Source: Candidatus Agathobaculum intestinipullorum (GTDB lineage Bacteria; Bacillota; Clostridia; Oscillospirales; Butyricicoccaceae). Taken from it: a DNA stretch of 64,000 nucleotides. This document shows, piece by piece, positions 23,395-31,617 of this stretch. Location of the stretch: contig DWZQ01000029.1 of the NCBI GenBank assembly GCA_019117485.1, positions 43,118 to 107,117 of the forward strand. The letters run 5' to 3'. The notes under the pieces were generated by a model, which searched no databases, had not been told where the DNA came from, and saw only the letters and a list, made by a program, of their open reading frames with translations. How positions within the stretch are numbered: the first letter of the stretch is position 1; each line of letters opens with the position of its first letter. Made by a program: the position numbers and the translations under genes.

Positions 23395-24510
23395 ATGGAA
23401 TTTCGCAATCTCAGGCTGTACCAGCCGGACGGTTCGTTCCACACGGGCGAGCTGGTGCTCTCGGGCGACCGCATCGCGGCCACGCCCGCTTCGGCGGACG
23501 CCTGCGATATGGATGGGCTGTATGCCATCCCCGGGCTGATTGATATGCATGTGCTCGGCTGCGCGGGGCACGACTTTGGCGAGGCAACCGAGGAAGCGCT
23601 GTCCGTGATGGCACGCTATCAGGCGGATAATGGCATCTGCGCCTTTTGCCCGGCAACCATGGCTGCACCCGAAAGCCAACTTGCCGCTATGATGCAGGCC
23701 GCCTCGTCTTACCGCACAGAACACTGCGGCGCCGTACTGGCAGGCGTCTATCTGGAAGGGCCGTTCCTGTCGGAATCCCGACGCGGCTCGCAAAACAGCG
23801 CCTACCTGCAAAAACCGGACGCTAACCTGTTCCGTCGCCTGCAAGAGCACGCGCAAGGGCTGATCCGCCTGTGTGCGCTTGCACCCGAGCTGCCCGGCGG
23901 GCTGGAAATGATCGACGAGCTGGTCGGTGAGGTGCGCCTGTCGCTGGCGCATACCGAATCCGATTATGACACCGCGTGCGAGGCGTTCCGCCGCGGCGCG
24001 CGCGAAGTCACCCACCTATTCAACGCCATGCCGCCGATGACCCACCGTGAACCGGGTATCATCGGCGCGGCGCTGGATAACGACCTGGTCGGTGTGGAGC
24101 TGATCGCGGACGGCGTGCATGTGCATCCAGCGGCAGTGCGGGCGGCGTTCCGCCTGTTTGAGAACCGCATCATCCTGATCTCGGATAGCATGGCAGCTGC
24201 CGGACAGGGCGACGGCGATTACATCCTCGGCGGGCAGGATGTGGTGGTGCGGGTCGGCCGTGCGACGCTGCGCGACGGCAGTTCGCTCGCCGGGTCGACC
24301 GCCAACCTGTTCGAGTGCTTGCAGCGGGCCGTCCAAATGGGCATCCCGCTTGGTCAGGCGGTGCGCGCGGCATCGACCAACCCGGCGCGTGCCATTGGCA
24401 TCCAGCACGATTACGGCTCGCTCGAGCCGGGCAAGCTGGCCAATATCATTCTGCTGGACGATGAGTTGAACATCAACTCGCTTATCCTGCGTGGCCAGTT
24501 GCTGATGTAG
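23395..24510 (+). CDS. nagA: N-acetylglucosamine-6-phosphate deacetylase
   Basis: Amidohydrolase that removes the acetyl group from GlcNAc-6-P before NagB acts. 371 residues. Metal and catalytic residues are visible: LIDMHVLG (where many members have HxH), YLEGPF (Glu), SLAHTESDYD and THLFNAM (His ligands) and LISDSMAAAG (catalytic Asp). There is no convincing ribosome binding site; translation is probably coupled to nagB, whose stop is 15 bases upstream. A hairpin terminator at 24521-24552 closes the unit. Confidence 0.95.
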   Translation: MEFRNLRLYQPDGSFHTGELVLSGDRIAATPASADACDMDGLYAIPGLIDMHVLGCAGHDFGEATEEALSVMARYQADNGICAFCPATMAAPESQLAAMMQAASSYRTEHCGAVLAGVYLEGPFLSESRRGSQNSAYLQKPDANLFRRLQEHAQGLIRLCALAPELPGGLEMIDELVGEVRLSLAHTESDYDTACEAFRRGAREVTHLFNAMPPMTHREPGIIGAALDNDLVGVELIADGVHVHPAAVRAAFRLFENRIILISDSMAAAGQGDGDYILGGQDVVVRVGRATLRDGSSLAGSTANLFECLQRAVQMGIPLGQAVRAASTNPARAIGIQHDYGSLEPGKLANIILLDDELNINSLILRGQLLM

Positions 24511-24520
24511 AATTGTAGAC

Positions 24521-24552
24521 AAAAACAGGCTGCTTTTGCGGCCTGTTTTTTT
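24521..24552 (+). terminator. Terminator of nagB-nagA
   Basis: AAAAACAGGC/GCCTGTTTTTTT stem with a T-run, 10 bases after the nagA stop. Confidence 0.88.
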
Positions 24553-24645
24553 ATGCCGGTCGACATATGTCGGCCCGGCCATTTTGTGGTGTATCGAAGG
24601 GATGCCAGTTCCCCATATCCCCTTTCGGTTTATCCGGCGCGCGCC

Positions 24646-24674
24646 TTGACCCATGCGGGCGTTTGTGCTACGAT
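24646..24674 (+). promoter_or_regulatory. Promoter of the AraC-type regulator
   Basis: -35 TTGACC (24646-24651), 17 bp spacer, -10 TACGAT (24669-24674), giving a start near 24681. This decides the gene start: an ATG at 24686 would be almost leaderless, while GTG 24710 has AAAGGGG nine bases upstream. Confidence 0.7.
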
Positions 24675-24709
24675 GAAACCACAAGATGCAGACAAAGGGG
24701 AACTGCTGC

Positions 24710-25558
24710 GTGATCCAGTGTTTTGTCAAAACGGAATATACCGCGCCGTTCGGCCTGCCCTGTATGCCGCGCCTGTTTTCGGTCAGCCGGACAGATGAAA
24801 AGGCCTCGGCGCACCCGCGCGTCATGCATGCGCACGATGATTTGGTCGAGATCGTGCTGGTGCGCGGCGGCGAAAGCCGGTATTTCGTCGGCGGCATCCC
24901 TTACGACGCGCGGCGCGGCGACCTGTTTATCTTTAATAGCCGCACCGTACACGACGAGCCATCCGGCCCTGACCAGCCGGTGGCCACATCCAGCTTGGCG
25001 CTCGGCAGCCTTGCCGTGCCCGGCCTGCGGGCCAATGCGCTCATCCCCGAGGATGCTTCGCCAGTCTGTCATCTGAACGAAGCGCAGACTGTGCGCCTTG
25101 CGCGGCTGTACGACGTTCTCTACGACGAGCTGACCGCAGGAAACGACGACGGCGCGCACCACCTGCTGATGGCGATCTTGTCACTGGTCGAGCAATACCG
25201 CGCAGGTGCAGACGGACGCACTGCGGGCGGGAACATCTTTGCCCAACGCGTTAAGGATTACATTGACGCACATTTTGCCGAGGAGTTCTCTTTGCAGCAG
25301 ATGGCCGCGGCGCTGCACGTCAGCCCGTCCTACCTGTCGCACGCCTGCAAGGAGGCGACCGGTTACTCGCCGCTGCAATATGTGCTGCGCCGCCGCATCG
25401 GCGAAGCGCAGACGCTGCTCATCACGACCGACCTGCCGATCACACGCATCGCTGCGCTGGTGGGCTATGACAACCCCAGCCACTTCAACACGCAGTTTGC
25501 CAAGGCGGTCGGCATGGCGCCGCGCACCTTCCGGCGAGAGTACGTCTACCACACCTGA
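24710..25558 (+). CDS. AraC family transcriptional regulator
   Basis: Transcription factor with an N-terminal cupin-like sensor (about residues 20-110; HPRVMHAHDDLVEIVLVRGGESRYFVGG, then RRGDLFIFNSRTVHDE) and a C-terminal double helix-turn-helix (about 185-280; FSLQQMAAALHVSPSYLSHACKEATGYSPLQYVLRRRI and ITRIAALVGYDNPSHFNTQFAKAVGMAPRTFRREY). GTG 24710 is preferred on promoter and RBS grounds over ATG 24686. It precedes a Gfo/Idh dehydrogenase by 177 bases on the same strand and may regulate it in response to a sugar or cyclitol; that link is inference. Confidence 0.88.
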   Translation: MIQCFVKTEYTAPFGLPCMPRLFSVSRTDEKASAHPRVMHAHDDLVEIVLVRGGESRYFVGGIPYDARRGDLFIFNSRTVHDEPSGPDQPVATSSLALGSLAVPGLRANALIPEDASPVCHLNEAQTVRLARLYDVLYDELTAGNDDGAHHLLMAILSLVEQYRAGADGRTAGGNIFAQRVKDYIDAHFAEEFSLQQMAAALHVSPSYLSHACKEATGYSPLQYVLRRRIGEAQTLLITTDLPITRIAALVGYDNPSHFNTQFAKAVGMAPRTFRREYVYHT

Positions 25559-25735
25559 CCACGCCCGCGCAAGAATTTGAAAGTCCCTCTCCAACCGCCG
25601 CGATTTCGCAGCGGTTTTGCCGTTATATCATGCAAGATTCCGGTGGTAATCGGCCGTGCGCTGCGCTACAATAAAAGCACGATAAGCGGGGGCGCGCCGC
25701 GCGCCCACACCAACGGAGAAAAGGAGAAAATGCAT

Positions 25736-26755
25736 ATGAAAACGGTCAAAGTGGGTTCGGTCGGTCTGGGCCGTCTGGGTTACGAGCATGCATGCAATCT
25801 GGCAACACAGGTGCCGGGCTGTGCGCTGACAGCCATCTGCGACGTCGATGAAGCGCGCGTTAACGAAGTCGCCGCTGAGCTGGGCGTGCCCTATACTTAC
25901 ACGGATTTCGAGGAAATGTGCAAAAACCCCGAGCTGGACGCCATCGTCATCGTATCCCCCTCGTTCCTGCACTGCCAGCAGATCGAAATTGCCATGAAAC
26001 ACGGCAAGCATGTGTTCTGCGAAAAGCCGCTCGGCACGGACGTTGCCCAGTGCAAGGATGCGGAAAAGGTTGTCGAGGCGCACCCCGACCTGATCTTCCA
26101 GCTGGGCTTTATGCGCCGTTTTGACAAGTCCTACGCGGAAGCCAAGCGCAAGATCGATAACGGCGACATCGGCAAGGTCGTGCTCGTGCGCTCTTACACG
26201 CAGGACCCCCGTTCGACCATCGAGTCCACGCTTAAGTTCGCGCCGCACTCGGGCGGCCAGTTCCTCGATATGTGTGTGCACGATATCGACCTGATCCGCT
26301 GGTTCACCGGCTCGGACGTGAAGAATGTATGGGCGATCGGCGGCGTGTTCGAGTTCGACCTGTACAAGGAACTGAACGACGCGGACAACGCGGCCGCGAC
26401 CATCCAGATGGAGAACGGCGCAATGGGCTTTATGTTCACCAACCGCACGCATGCCGCCGGCTCGAACGTCGAAACCGAGATCATTGGCACGCACGGCACG
26501 CTGCGCATCGCCAACGTCGGCGCGAAGAACATGCTTAACATTGTCGACGAGCACGGTTCGCGCGAGGAGTACTATCCGGACTTCATGAGTCGCTGGCACG
26601 AGGCGTTTGTCGCTGAGATGGTCGCATTCACCGGCCATGTGCGCGAAAACACCAAGCCCGCCGACCTGACCGTGTACGACGGTACGGCGGTATCCGAAGC
26701 GGCTTATCGCTGCAAGGAATCGTTTGAAACCGGCAAGATGCTGCCTATCCGATAA
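25736..26755 (+). CDS. Gfo/Idh/MocA oxidoreductase, inositol 2-dehydrogenase-like
   Basis: NAD-dependent dehydrogenase of 339 residues. It has the Rossmann start VKVGSVGLGRLGYEHA, the catalytic lysine in CEKPLG (Lys97) and the Asp178/His182 pair in FLDMCVHDIDLIRWF that defines the inositol dehydrogenase group; LGFMRRFDKSY is also typical of IolG. Substrate could be myo-inositol or a related cyclitol. ATG 25736 is preferred because AAGGAG lies nine bases upstream; the ATG at 25730 would leave only three bases. No other iol genes are near. An AraC-type regulator precedes it and a bidirectional terminator follows. Confidence 0.85.
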   Translation: MKTVKVGSVGLGRLGYEHACNLATQVPGCALTAICDVDEARVNEVAAELGVPYTYTDFEEMCKNPELDAIVIVSPSFLHCQQIEIAMKHGKHVFCEKPLGTDVAQCKDAEKVVEAHPDLIFQLGFMRRFDKSYAEAKRKIDNGDIGKVVLVRSYTQDPRSTIESTLKFAPHSGGQFLDMCVHDIDLIRWFTGSDVKNVWAIGGVFEFDLYKELNDADNAAATIQMENGAMGFMFTNRTHAAGSNVETEIIGTHGTLRIANVGAKNMLNIVDEHGSREEYYPDFMSRWHEAFVAEMVAFTGHVRENTKPADLTVYDGTAVSEAAYRCKESFETGKMLPIR

Positions 26756-26796
26756 AAAAAGATCGCGGAGAGCCATATGCTCTCCGCGATTTTTTA
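26754..26796. terminator. Bidirectional terminator
   Basis: 12 bp stem ATCGCGGAGAGC/GCTCTCCGCGAT flanked by A7 and T6 runs, between the dehydrogenase (+) and a PepSY protein gene (-). Confidence 0.9.
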
Positions 26797-27888
26797 GTGG
26801 TAAACCGACTCGGCATCCCACTCGGTGATGGTGCCAGTGGACGCGTCGATCTTAAACTCATACTCCATGCCATTGTAGATGATCTTGCCCTCATATTCCA
26901 GACGGCCGTCATCCCAGTCACGCTCAAAGCCATAGATATTGGCCGTTGTCGCACCCGGTACGCGGGCAAGGGCGATCTCCTTGGCGCGCGCTTCGGTGAT
27001 CGTGCCGGTCTGGCTGCCCGTGCCGCCGGTCGAAGGCGTATAGCCCTCTGCATCGTAGTCATAGCTTACGATTTTACCAGTCGAAGCGTCGATCTCATAG
27101 TCATATTCCAGATAGCCCGTGCCGGAACGGTAGATAAACTCAATGTCGTACACCTGACGGCCATCGTCCCAATCCAGCCGTGCCTTGACAAACGTGACCT
27201 GCCCTGCGGTTTTCCCCGCATGATTCAGCGCGGTCTGCTTGGCCTGCTCGAGCGTGACCGAACCGCTCGGGGTGGTCGTGCCGGGGTTGGTCGGAGTGGT
27301 TGTACCGGTGCCGCCGGTCTGGTTGCCGGTATCAAAATCGGTGACGGTGCCGCCCGACGAGCTTGCGGTCAGCGTAACGGTCTGGGTGGCCTCATCCCAT
27401 GCAACGGTTTTTCCCATGATCTCACCGATCGCACGGATGGGCAGGTAGATCGAGCCGTTGTACAGCGCCGGATCAACCTTCTGGCCGTTTACATTGTAGA
27501 ACGTGCGCGCCGTACCGTCGATGACAATGGTATAACCCGGCTCAATGCGCAGCGTGATATCCTGCGTGACCGCATTTTTATCCGGGGTGCCGGTTGCGTC
27601 CGGCGTGACGCGCGCGCCGCCGATGGTAGCGGTGCTCGTCGACTCATCCCAGTTGACGTTCTTATCCATCAGCTCACCGATCGAACGGATCGGGACGTAG
27701 GTCGTACCGGCGTAGCTGATCGGGTGTACCTCCTGTCCCTGCACATTGTAGAAAATGCGCTCGGTACCGTCAATCACAACCCGAACATCCGGGCTAAGCT
27801 CGGCAGTTACCGTGTAGGAGCCTTGCGCCGCCCCTGCCGCGCCGCACAGCAGTGCAGCCATTGCCATCGTGCAAATTAACTTTTTCAT
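26794..27888 (-). CDS. Secreted PepSY protein with copper-amine-oxidase-like N-terminal repeats
   Basis: 364-residue exported protein. A signal peptide (KKLICTMAMAALLCGAAGAAQG) is followed by two stalk-type repeats resembling the Cu-amine-oxidase N domain (VVIDGTERIFYNVQGQEVHPISYAGTTYVPIRSIGELM and a near copy at about 115-165), a Gly/Thr/Pro linker, and two PepSY units (about 205-290 and 300-364), each with WDDGR.VYDIEF or YEGKIIYNGMEYEF and an E/YDYEIDASTGKI strand. PepSY domains are thought to inhibit peptidases or bind small ligands at the cell surface. It follows a PepSY lipoprotein gene by 36 bases on the same strand. GGAGGA precedes the ATG. Confidence 0.88.
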   Translation of the reverse strand: MKKLICTMAMAALLCGAAGAAQGSYTVTAELSPDVRVVIDGTERIFYNVQGQEVHPISYAGTTYVPIRSIGELMDKNVNWDESTSTATIGGARVTPDATGTPDKNAVTQDITLRIEPGYTIVIDGTARTFYNVNGQKVDPALYNGSIYLPIRAIGEIMGKTVAWDEATQTVTLTASSSGGTVTDFDTGNQTGGTGTTTPTNPGTTTPSGSVTLEQAKQTALNHAGKTAGQVTFVKARLDWDDGRQVYDIEFIYRSGTGYLEYDYEIDASTGKIVSYDYDAEGYTPSTGGTGSQTGTITEARAKEIALARVPGATTANIYGFERDWDDGRLEYEGKIIYNGMEYEFKIDASTGTITEWDAESVYH

Positions 27889-27924
27889 CAGAAAATCCTC
27901 CTTTTGTTGTCAATTGCGTACTGC

Positions 27925-28737
27925 TTAACTAAAAACCGACTCAGCGTCCCACTCGAGGATTGCGCCGCTGTATGCGTCGATTTCAAATTCATACTCCGTG
28001 CCGTCGTAGATGATCTTGCCCTCGTACCGCAGCTTGCCGTCGTCGCGGTCGAGCGTCAACTGGATGTCTTTATCCGTTGCGCCGGGTACCTTGGCCAACG
28101 CGATCTGACGGATCTCCGCTTCGGCCTTGGTCTCGCCGGTCGTGGACTGCGTGCCGCTGTAATTCTCCGCGTCATAATCGTAGCTACGGATCTCGCCGGT
28201 CGCGGCGTCGATCTCGTAATCATACTCGGTGTTCGTCGAGGCGACGTAGAATTCCACATCGTACACGGCCACGCCGTCGTCATAGTCTGCCTTTGACATC
28301 AGAAACGCCGTATCACCCTCGCTTACGCCCGCGTGGTCAAGCGCGATCTGCTTGGCTGCGGCCTCGTCGATGCTGCCGCCCTGTACGCCGCTCTGCGCGC
28401 CGCCTGTCTGGGTAGTGGTGGATGTGTCACCCGCCTGCGCTGCGCCGCTGTTTGATTCGATCACCGCGCCGGTCAGTGCGTCGATTGCATAGGTGTAAGC
28501 CATATCGCCCGCGGTAAACTCTACATCGTAGTACATCGTGCCGTTCTTTTCACTCAGCGATGCCTGCGTAAACACTGCATCACTCGCCTGTACCTGCGCA
28601 TCTGTCGTCGCCATATTTTTCGCGGCCTCTGCCCCGATATAATTCATCTGTGCGCTGCGCTGCGTGGTCTGTCCGCAACCCGCCAACATCGCGGCCAGCG
28701 CCGCGGACACTGCAAACATCATCATGTGCTTTTTCAT
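27925..28737 (-). CDS. PepSY domain lipoprotein
   Basis: 270-residue surface lipoprotein: signal peptide with lipobox LAGC (Cys21), then three PepSY-like units. The first (about 40-95) is degenerate; the second and third (about 115-195 and 200-270) keep YDVEF, YDYEIDAATGEI and YEGKIIYDGTEYEFEIDAYSGAI. The last unit is very similar to the end of the neighbouring gene (both finish EWDAESV plus two residues), showing that the two genes share a duplicated module. ATG 28737 is used; the upstream 12 codons lack a site. It lies downstream of a sensor kinase gene, hinting at a signalling or regulated-target link. Confidence 0.86.
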   Translation of the reverse strand: MKKHMMMFAVSAALAAMLAGCGQTTQRSAQMNYIGAEAAKNMATTDAQVQASDAVFTQASLSEKNGTMYYDVEFTAGDMAYTYAIDALTGAVIESNSGAAQAGDTSTTTQTGGAQSGVQGGSIDEAAAKQIALDHAGVSEGDTAFLMSKADYDDGVAVYDVEFYVASTNTEYDYEIDAATGEIRSYDYDAENYSGTQSTTGETKAEAEIRQIALAKVPGATDKDIQLTLDRDDGKLRYEGKIIYDGTEYEFEIDAYSGAILEWDAESVFS

Positions 28738-28869
28738 TCCGTCACGCCCTTTCCTTTGTTGTGCCTTTATCATAACAGCCGAATATTAAAACTCCATTAA
28801 AAAAGTAGAACTTCTAAAAATTTTTTTGGACGGCGCAGGCAAGCCCTCACGCCGTCCGGTGTTGGTTTG

Positions 28870-30219
28870 CTATGGCCGCTCCGCCGGAAAGCGGAAGGTA
28901 AAGCAGCTGCCCTTGCCGGGCGCACTGTCCAGTGTGACCGTGCCGCCGTGCAGCGCGGCGATCTGCCGCACCATCGGCAGCCCAAGCCCTGCGCCGTTTT
29001 CGCCGCTGCGGGAGGCATCGGCCTGATAGAACCGCTGCCAGATCTTATCCTGTTGGTTATAGGGTATGCCCGGGCCGTCATCCCGCACGGACAGCACCGC
29101 ATCCGCGCCCTCGCGGCGCAGCGTTACAAGGATATGCCCGTCCGGGCGGCCGTAGCGCACAGCGTTGTTGAGCAGGTTTTGCAGCAGGCGGCTGACCAGC
29201 GTCACGTCAAAATCGGCCTCGATATCCGGCTGGATATCGGTTTCCAGCGTGGCTGTGGGCGGCAGTCCGGGCTGCTCGGCGCAGATGACCTCGGCCAGCC
29301 CGCTCAGGTCGGCGCGCTCGAACGTGGCGCGCTGCGTACCCTGATCGAGCCGGGTCATTTGCAGCAGCTTGGCAATCAGGTCGGACATCCGGCGCGCCTG
29401 CCGCTCGATCACGTCGACCGCCTGCGCATACTGCTCCGGGGTTTCGGCGTGCCGCCGTGCGTCCTCGCACTGGGCGAGGATAACCGCGGTCGGCGTGCGC
29501 AGCTCGTGCGACGCATCCGAGGTGAACTGCTTTTCTGCCTCGAAAGAGGCTTCCAGACGCTCAAACATGCCGTCGAACGCCTGCCCAAGGCGGCTGATCT
29601 CGTCCCGCCCGGCGGGCAGGCCGATGCGGCGCGACAGGTCGCGCCCCTCACCGATCGTCTCGGCCGCACGGATAATGCGGTCGATCGGCCGGAAGGTAGA
29701 CCGGGCGAGCAGGTACGCGCCCACGCCGCTGACCACAACCATCAGCGGCAGCAGCAGCAGGGCAATGCCGGTCAGGTCGTCGAACACGTCGGCCACGTCT
29801 GGCGCGGCGGCAATGCCGCGCACCCAGACCGCCTCCTCCCAGCCGAAGGGCAGGCGCAGGTCGAGCACATAAAATTCCCCATCCTCTCCGACCGGACGGG
29901 TCGTGCCGTTTTCAAAACCCACGCCCTCGGGAAATGACAGCGGCAGCTGCCCGGCGAGCAGCGCGCCCGTGCTGCTGTACACCACGGTATAGACCCCGTT
30001 TTTGGTAAAGGCAAAATCCGTATCAAACACCAGATTGCCGTTTTCCCGGGAAATGCCGCCAACATTGGCCTGCATAACGTTTGACAGCTGTTCAAACGCG
30101 TTTTCGGTCACGACGCTGGCGCTGACCGCCACCATGAACGTCAGCACCAGTGTAGTCAGCACCAGCATAAGAAGGGTGATCCATAAGGTCAGCTTCTGCT
30201 TGACGGAAAAGTGCTTCAC
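28870..30219 (-). CDS. Sensor histidine kinase
   Basis: Membrane histidine kinase of 449 residues. Two transmembrane helices (about 11-33 and 150-172) bracket an extracellular sensor of some 115 residues. A HAMP domain follows (FRPIDRIIRAAETIGEGRDLSRRI), then HisKA with the phospho-His in FTSDASHELRTPTAVI, and HATPase_c with N box QNLLNNAVRYG, G1 VRDDGPGIP, F box and G2 GAGLGLPM. The GTG start overlaps the response regulator stop by four bases (GTGA). It is encoded with its regulator and upstream of two PepSY genes. Confidence 0.95.
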   Translation of the reverse strand: MKHFSVKQKLTLWITLLMLVLTTLVLTFMVAVSASVVTENAFEQLSNVMQANVGGISRENGNLVFDTDFAFTKNGVYTVVYSSTGALLAGQLPLSFPEGVGFENGTTRPVGEDGEFYVLDLRLPFGWEEAVWVRGIAAAPDVADVFDDLTGIALLLLPLMVVVSGVGAYLLARSTFRPIDRIIRAAETIGEGRDLSRRIGLPAGRDEISRLGQAFDGMFERLEASFEAEKQFTSDASHELRTPTAVILAQCEDARRHAETPEQYAQAVDVIERQARRMSDLIAKLLQMTRLDQGTQRATFERADLSGLAEVICAEQPGLPPTATLETDIQPDIEADFDVTLVSRLLQNLLNNAVRYGRPDGHILVTLRREGADAVLSVRDDGPGIPYNQQDKIWQRFYQADASRSGENGAGLGLPMVRQIAALHGGTVTLDSAPGKGSCFTFRFPAERP

Positions 30220-30890
30220 GGCTCCTCCTTCAATATCCAGCCCGCGCCGCGTACGGTGTGCAGCAGCTTTTTATCAAAACCGCCGTCAATCTTTTTGCGC
30301 AGGTAGGTGATATACACATCGACCACATTTGAACCGCCTGCGTAATCATAATTCCAGATGTGGTCCTCCAGCCGTGTGCGCGAAATCACCGTGCCCTGAT
30401 GCTGCATCAGGTACTGCAAAATCGCATACTCCTTGGCCGACAGGCGGATCTCCTTGCCGCCGCGCGTGACCGTGTGGCTGACCGTGTCCATCGTCAGGTC
30501 GGCCAGCGTCAGCACGCTGGTTTTCTGCGTGCCGTACTTGCGCGTCGCCGCGCGGATGCGGGCAAGCAGCTCATCAAAGTCAAAGGGCTTGACGAGATAA
30601 TCGTCCGCGCCAAGGTCAAGCCCCTCGATGCGGTCCTGCACACTGTCGCGCGCGGTCAGGAAGATGACCGGCACGGCGTTCCCTTTTTCGCGCACCGCGC
30701 GCAGCACGGTGTGGCCGTCCGCTTTCGGCATCATAATATCGAGCAGCAGGCAGTCATACTCTGCGCCGAGCAGGCAGTCGAGCGCGGCTTCGCCGTCAAA
30801 GCAGGCGTCGACGCTGTATCCCGCCCGCTCGAGCGTGCGGCAAATCAGCCGGTTGAGGTCGCGCTCGTCCTCGGCGACCAAAATACGCAT
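30216..30890 (-). CDS. OmpR/PhoB-type response regulator
   Basis: 224-residue two-component regulator. The receiver domain has the acidic pocket (VAEDE), phospho-acceptor Asp51 in LLLDIMMPKADG, Thr in FLTARD and Lys101 in LVKPFDFDEL. The C-terminal winged helix (about 130-224) contains LSAKEYAILQYLMQHQGTVISRTRLEDHIW and VDVYITYLRKKI. It is the first gene of the operon, transcribed from 30920-30949. Targets are not visible; the adjacent PepSY genes are reasonable candidates. Confidence 0.95.
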   Translation of the reverse strand: MRILVAEDERDLNRLICRTLERAGYSVDACFDGEAALDCLLGAEYDCLLLDIMMPKADGHTVLRAVREKGNAVPVIFLTARDSVQDRIEGLDLGADDYLVKPFDFDELLARIRAATRKYGTQKTSVLTLADLTMDTVSHTVTRGGKEIRLSAKEYAILQYLMQHQGTVISRTRLEDHIWNYDYAGGSNVVDVYITYLRKKIDGGFDKKLLHTVRGAGWILKEEP

Positions 30891-30919
30891 GGCAATCCCC
30901 TCTTTTCCCTTTTTCTTTT

Positions 30920-30949
30920 ATTATAGTGCAAAACATTGCCAACGGGCAA
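30920..30949 (-). promoter_or_regulatory. Promoter of the two-component operon
   Basis: Minus strand -35 TTGCCC (30944-30949), 18 bp spacer, consensus -10 TATAAT (30920-30925), 30 bases before the response regulator start. Confidence 0.65.
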
Positions 30950-30972
30950 GGGATATTCTGTCCACAGGACGT

Positions 30973-31002
30973 AAAAAGCGCCCGCTCGTGCGGGCGCTTT
31001 TT
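30973..31002 (-). terminator. Terminator downstream of the broken small gene
   Basis: 13 bp stem AAAAAGCGCCCGC/GCGGGCGCTTTTT, loop TCGT, starting three bases after the TGA at 31005-31007 on the minus strand. It also insulates the two-component promoter. Confidence 0.8.
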
Positions 31003-31004
31003 GC

Positions 31005-31175
31005 TCATGCGATAGGTTCACGGATGGTTTCCGAGGCCAGCACGCCGTCGGCAGTGTACTCCGAATCGTCTGGTTTGTCCTCGGGACAGGTGTATCAATC
31101 AGGGTGCACACGCTGCGTCCTCCGCTTCTTGCAGCGCCTGAATAAGCGCCGCACGCACAAAAGAAGGCGGCACAT
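31005..31175 (-). pseudogene. Small broken gene opposite the XRE regulator
   Basis: The minus strand has a promoter (31194-31222), a GAGGTG site, overlapping ATG (31175) and GTG (31173) starts, and a terminator directly after a TGA at 31005, yet no frame spans it. From GTG the reading is MPPSFVRAALIQALQEAED... for about 24 codons and then stops; from another frame the end reads ...EYTADGVLASETIREPIA before the terminal TGA. The composition of both parts looks coding. The likeliest explanation is a frameshifted gene of about 55 codons, or two very short peptides. Product unknown; an antitoxin-like or XRE-regulated peptide is possible. Confidence 0.4.
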
Positions 31176-31193
31176 TCGTATCACCTCAATAAC

Positions 31194-31222
31194 ATTTTAA
31201 TTCGTATCGAATTAAAACGCAA
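31194..31222 (-). promoter_or_regulatory. Divergent promoter overlapped by a palindromic operator
   Basis: Minus strand -35 TTGCGT (31217-31222), 17 bp spacer, -10 TAAAAT (31194-31199). A perfect palindrome TTTTAATTCG-tat-CGAATTAAAA (31195-31217) covers the spacer and -10, and a further half-site CGAATTA lies at 31233-31239. This is the layout of an operator for the adjacent XRE protein. Confidence 0.7.
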
Positions 31223-31256
31223 TAGCTCAAAACGAATTAGGATACACTATCCTCGG

Positions 31257-31502
31257 ATGGTGATGCAAATGCAATGCAACCGGATGCGCGACCTTCGTGA
31301 GGACGCAGAACTGAGCCAAGCCGAACTGGCTGCGGCGCTTGATATCGCACAAACCACATACAGCGGATACGAGCGCGGCTTTCGCGAACCGTCACTGGAA
31401 ATGCTGTGCCGCATTGCAAACTTCTTCCATACCAGCACCGATTATCTGCTTGGCCGCACGGACGATCCCGCGCCGCCTGCCGACAAACCGCCCCGTCGAT
31501 GA
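31257..31502 (+). CDS. XRE family DNA-binding protein
   Basis: 81-residue helix-turn-helix regulator. The Cro/CI fold covers residues 8-70: MRDLREDAELSQAELAAALDIAQTTYSGYERGFREPSLEMLCRIANFFHTSTDYLLGRTD. No ribosome binding site precedes the ATG at 31257, and a TACACT -10-like box (31243-31248) would place the RNA start within a few bases of it, so it may be leaderless; ATG 31263 or 31269 are alternatives. It faces the broken small gene across the 31195-31217 palindrome, which it probably binds. Its stop codon is inside a terminator stem. Confidence 0.85.
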   Translation: MVMQMQCNRMRDLREDAELSQAELAAALDIAQTTYSGYERGFREPSLEMLCRIANFFHTSTDYLLGRTDDPAPPADKPPRR

Positions 31503-31515
31503 CGGGGTGTTTTTA
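31491..31515 (+). terminator. Terminator of the XRE gene
   Basis: CCCCGTC-GAT-GACGGGG followed by TGTTTTTA; the stem includes the stop codon. Confidence 0.8.
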
Positions 31516-31565
31516 TGCTTCCGTCAAAAACAATCTGCTATGATTATTTCTCCCTGAAAAAGCCG

Positions 31566-31600
31566 CAAGGGCGTGCGTCGGAACCCGGCGCACGCCCTTG
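31566..31600 (-). terminator. Terminator of the phosphoglucomutase gene
   Basis: 12 bp stem CAAGGGCGTGCG with its complement; on the minus strand it is followed by CGGCTTTTTC. Confidence 0.8.
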
Positions 31601-31617
31601 TCTGGTAGCCCTTGTTT

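Noticed and set aside
28797..28869. A terminator between the sensor kinase and the P-SY lipoprotein gene
   Set aside because: A GGACGGCG/CGCCGTCC stem is present, but on the transcribed strand it is followed by seven As before the Ts, so it is not listed as a firm terminator and the four genes may share one transcript.
30845..31111. An 88-codon minus-strand frame across the terminator and response-regulator promoter
   Set aside because: It passes through a strong terminator and a promoter and has no site before its start; the small broken gene in other frames explains the region better.
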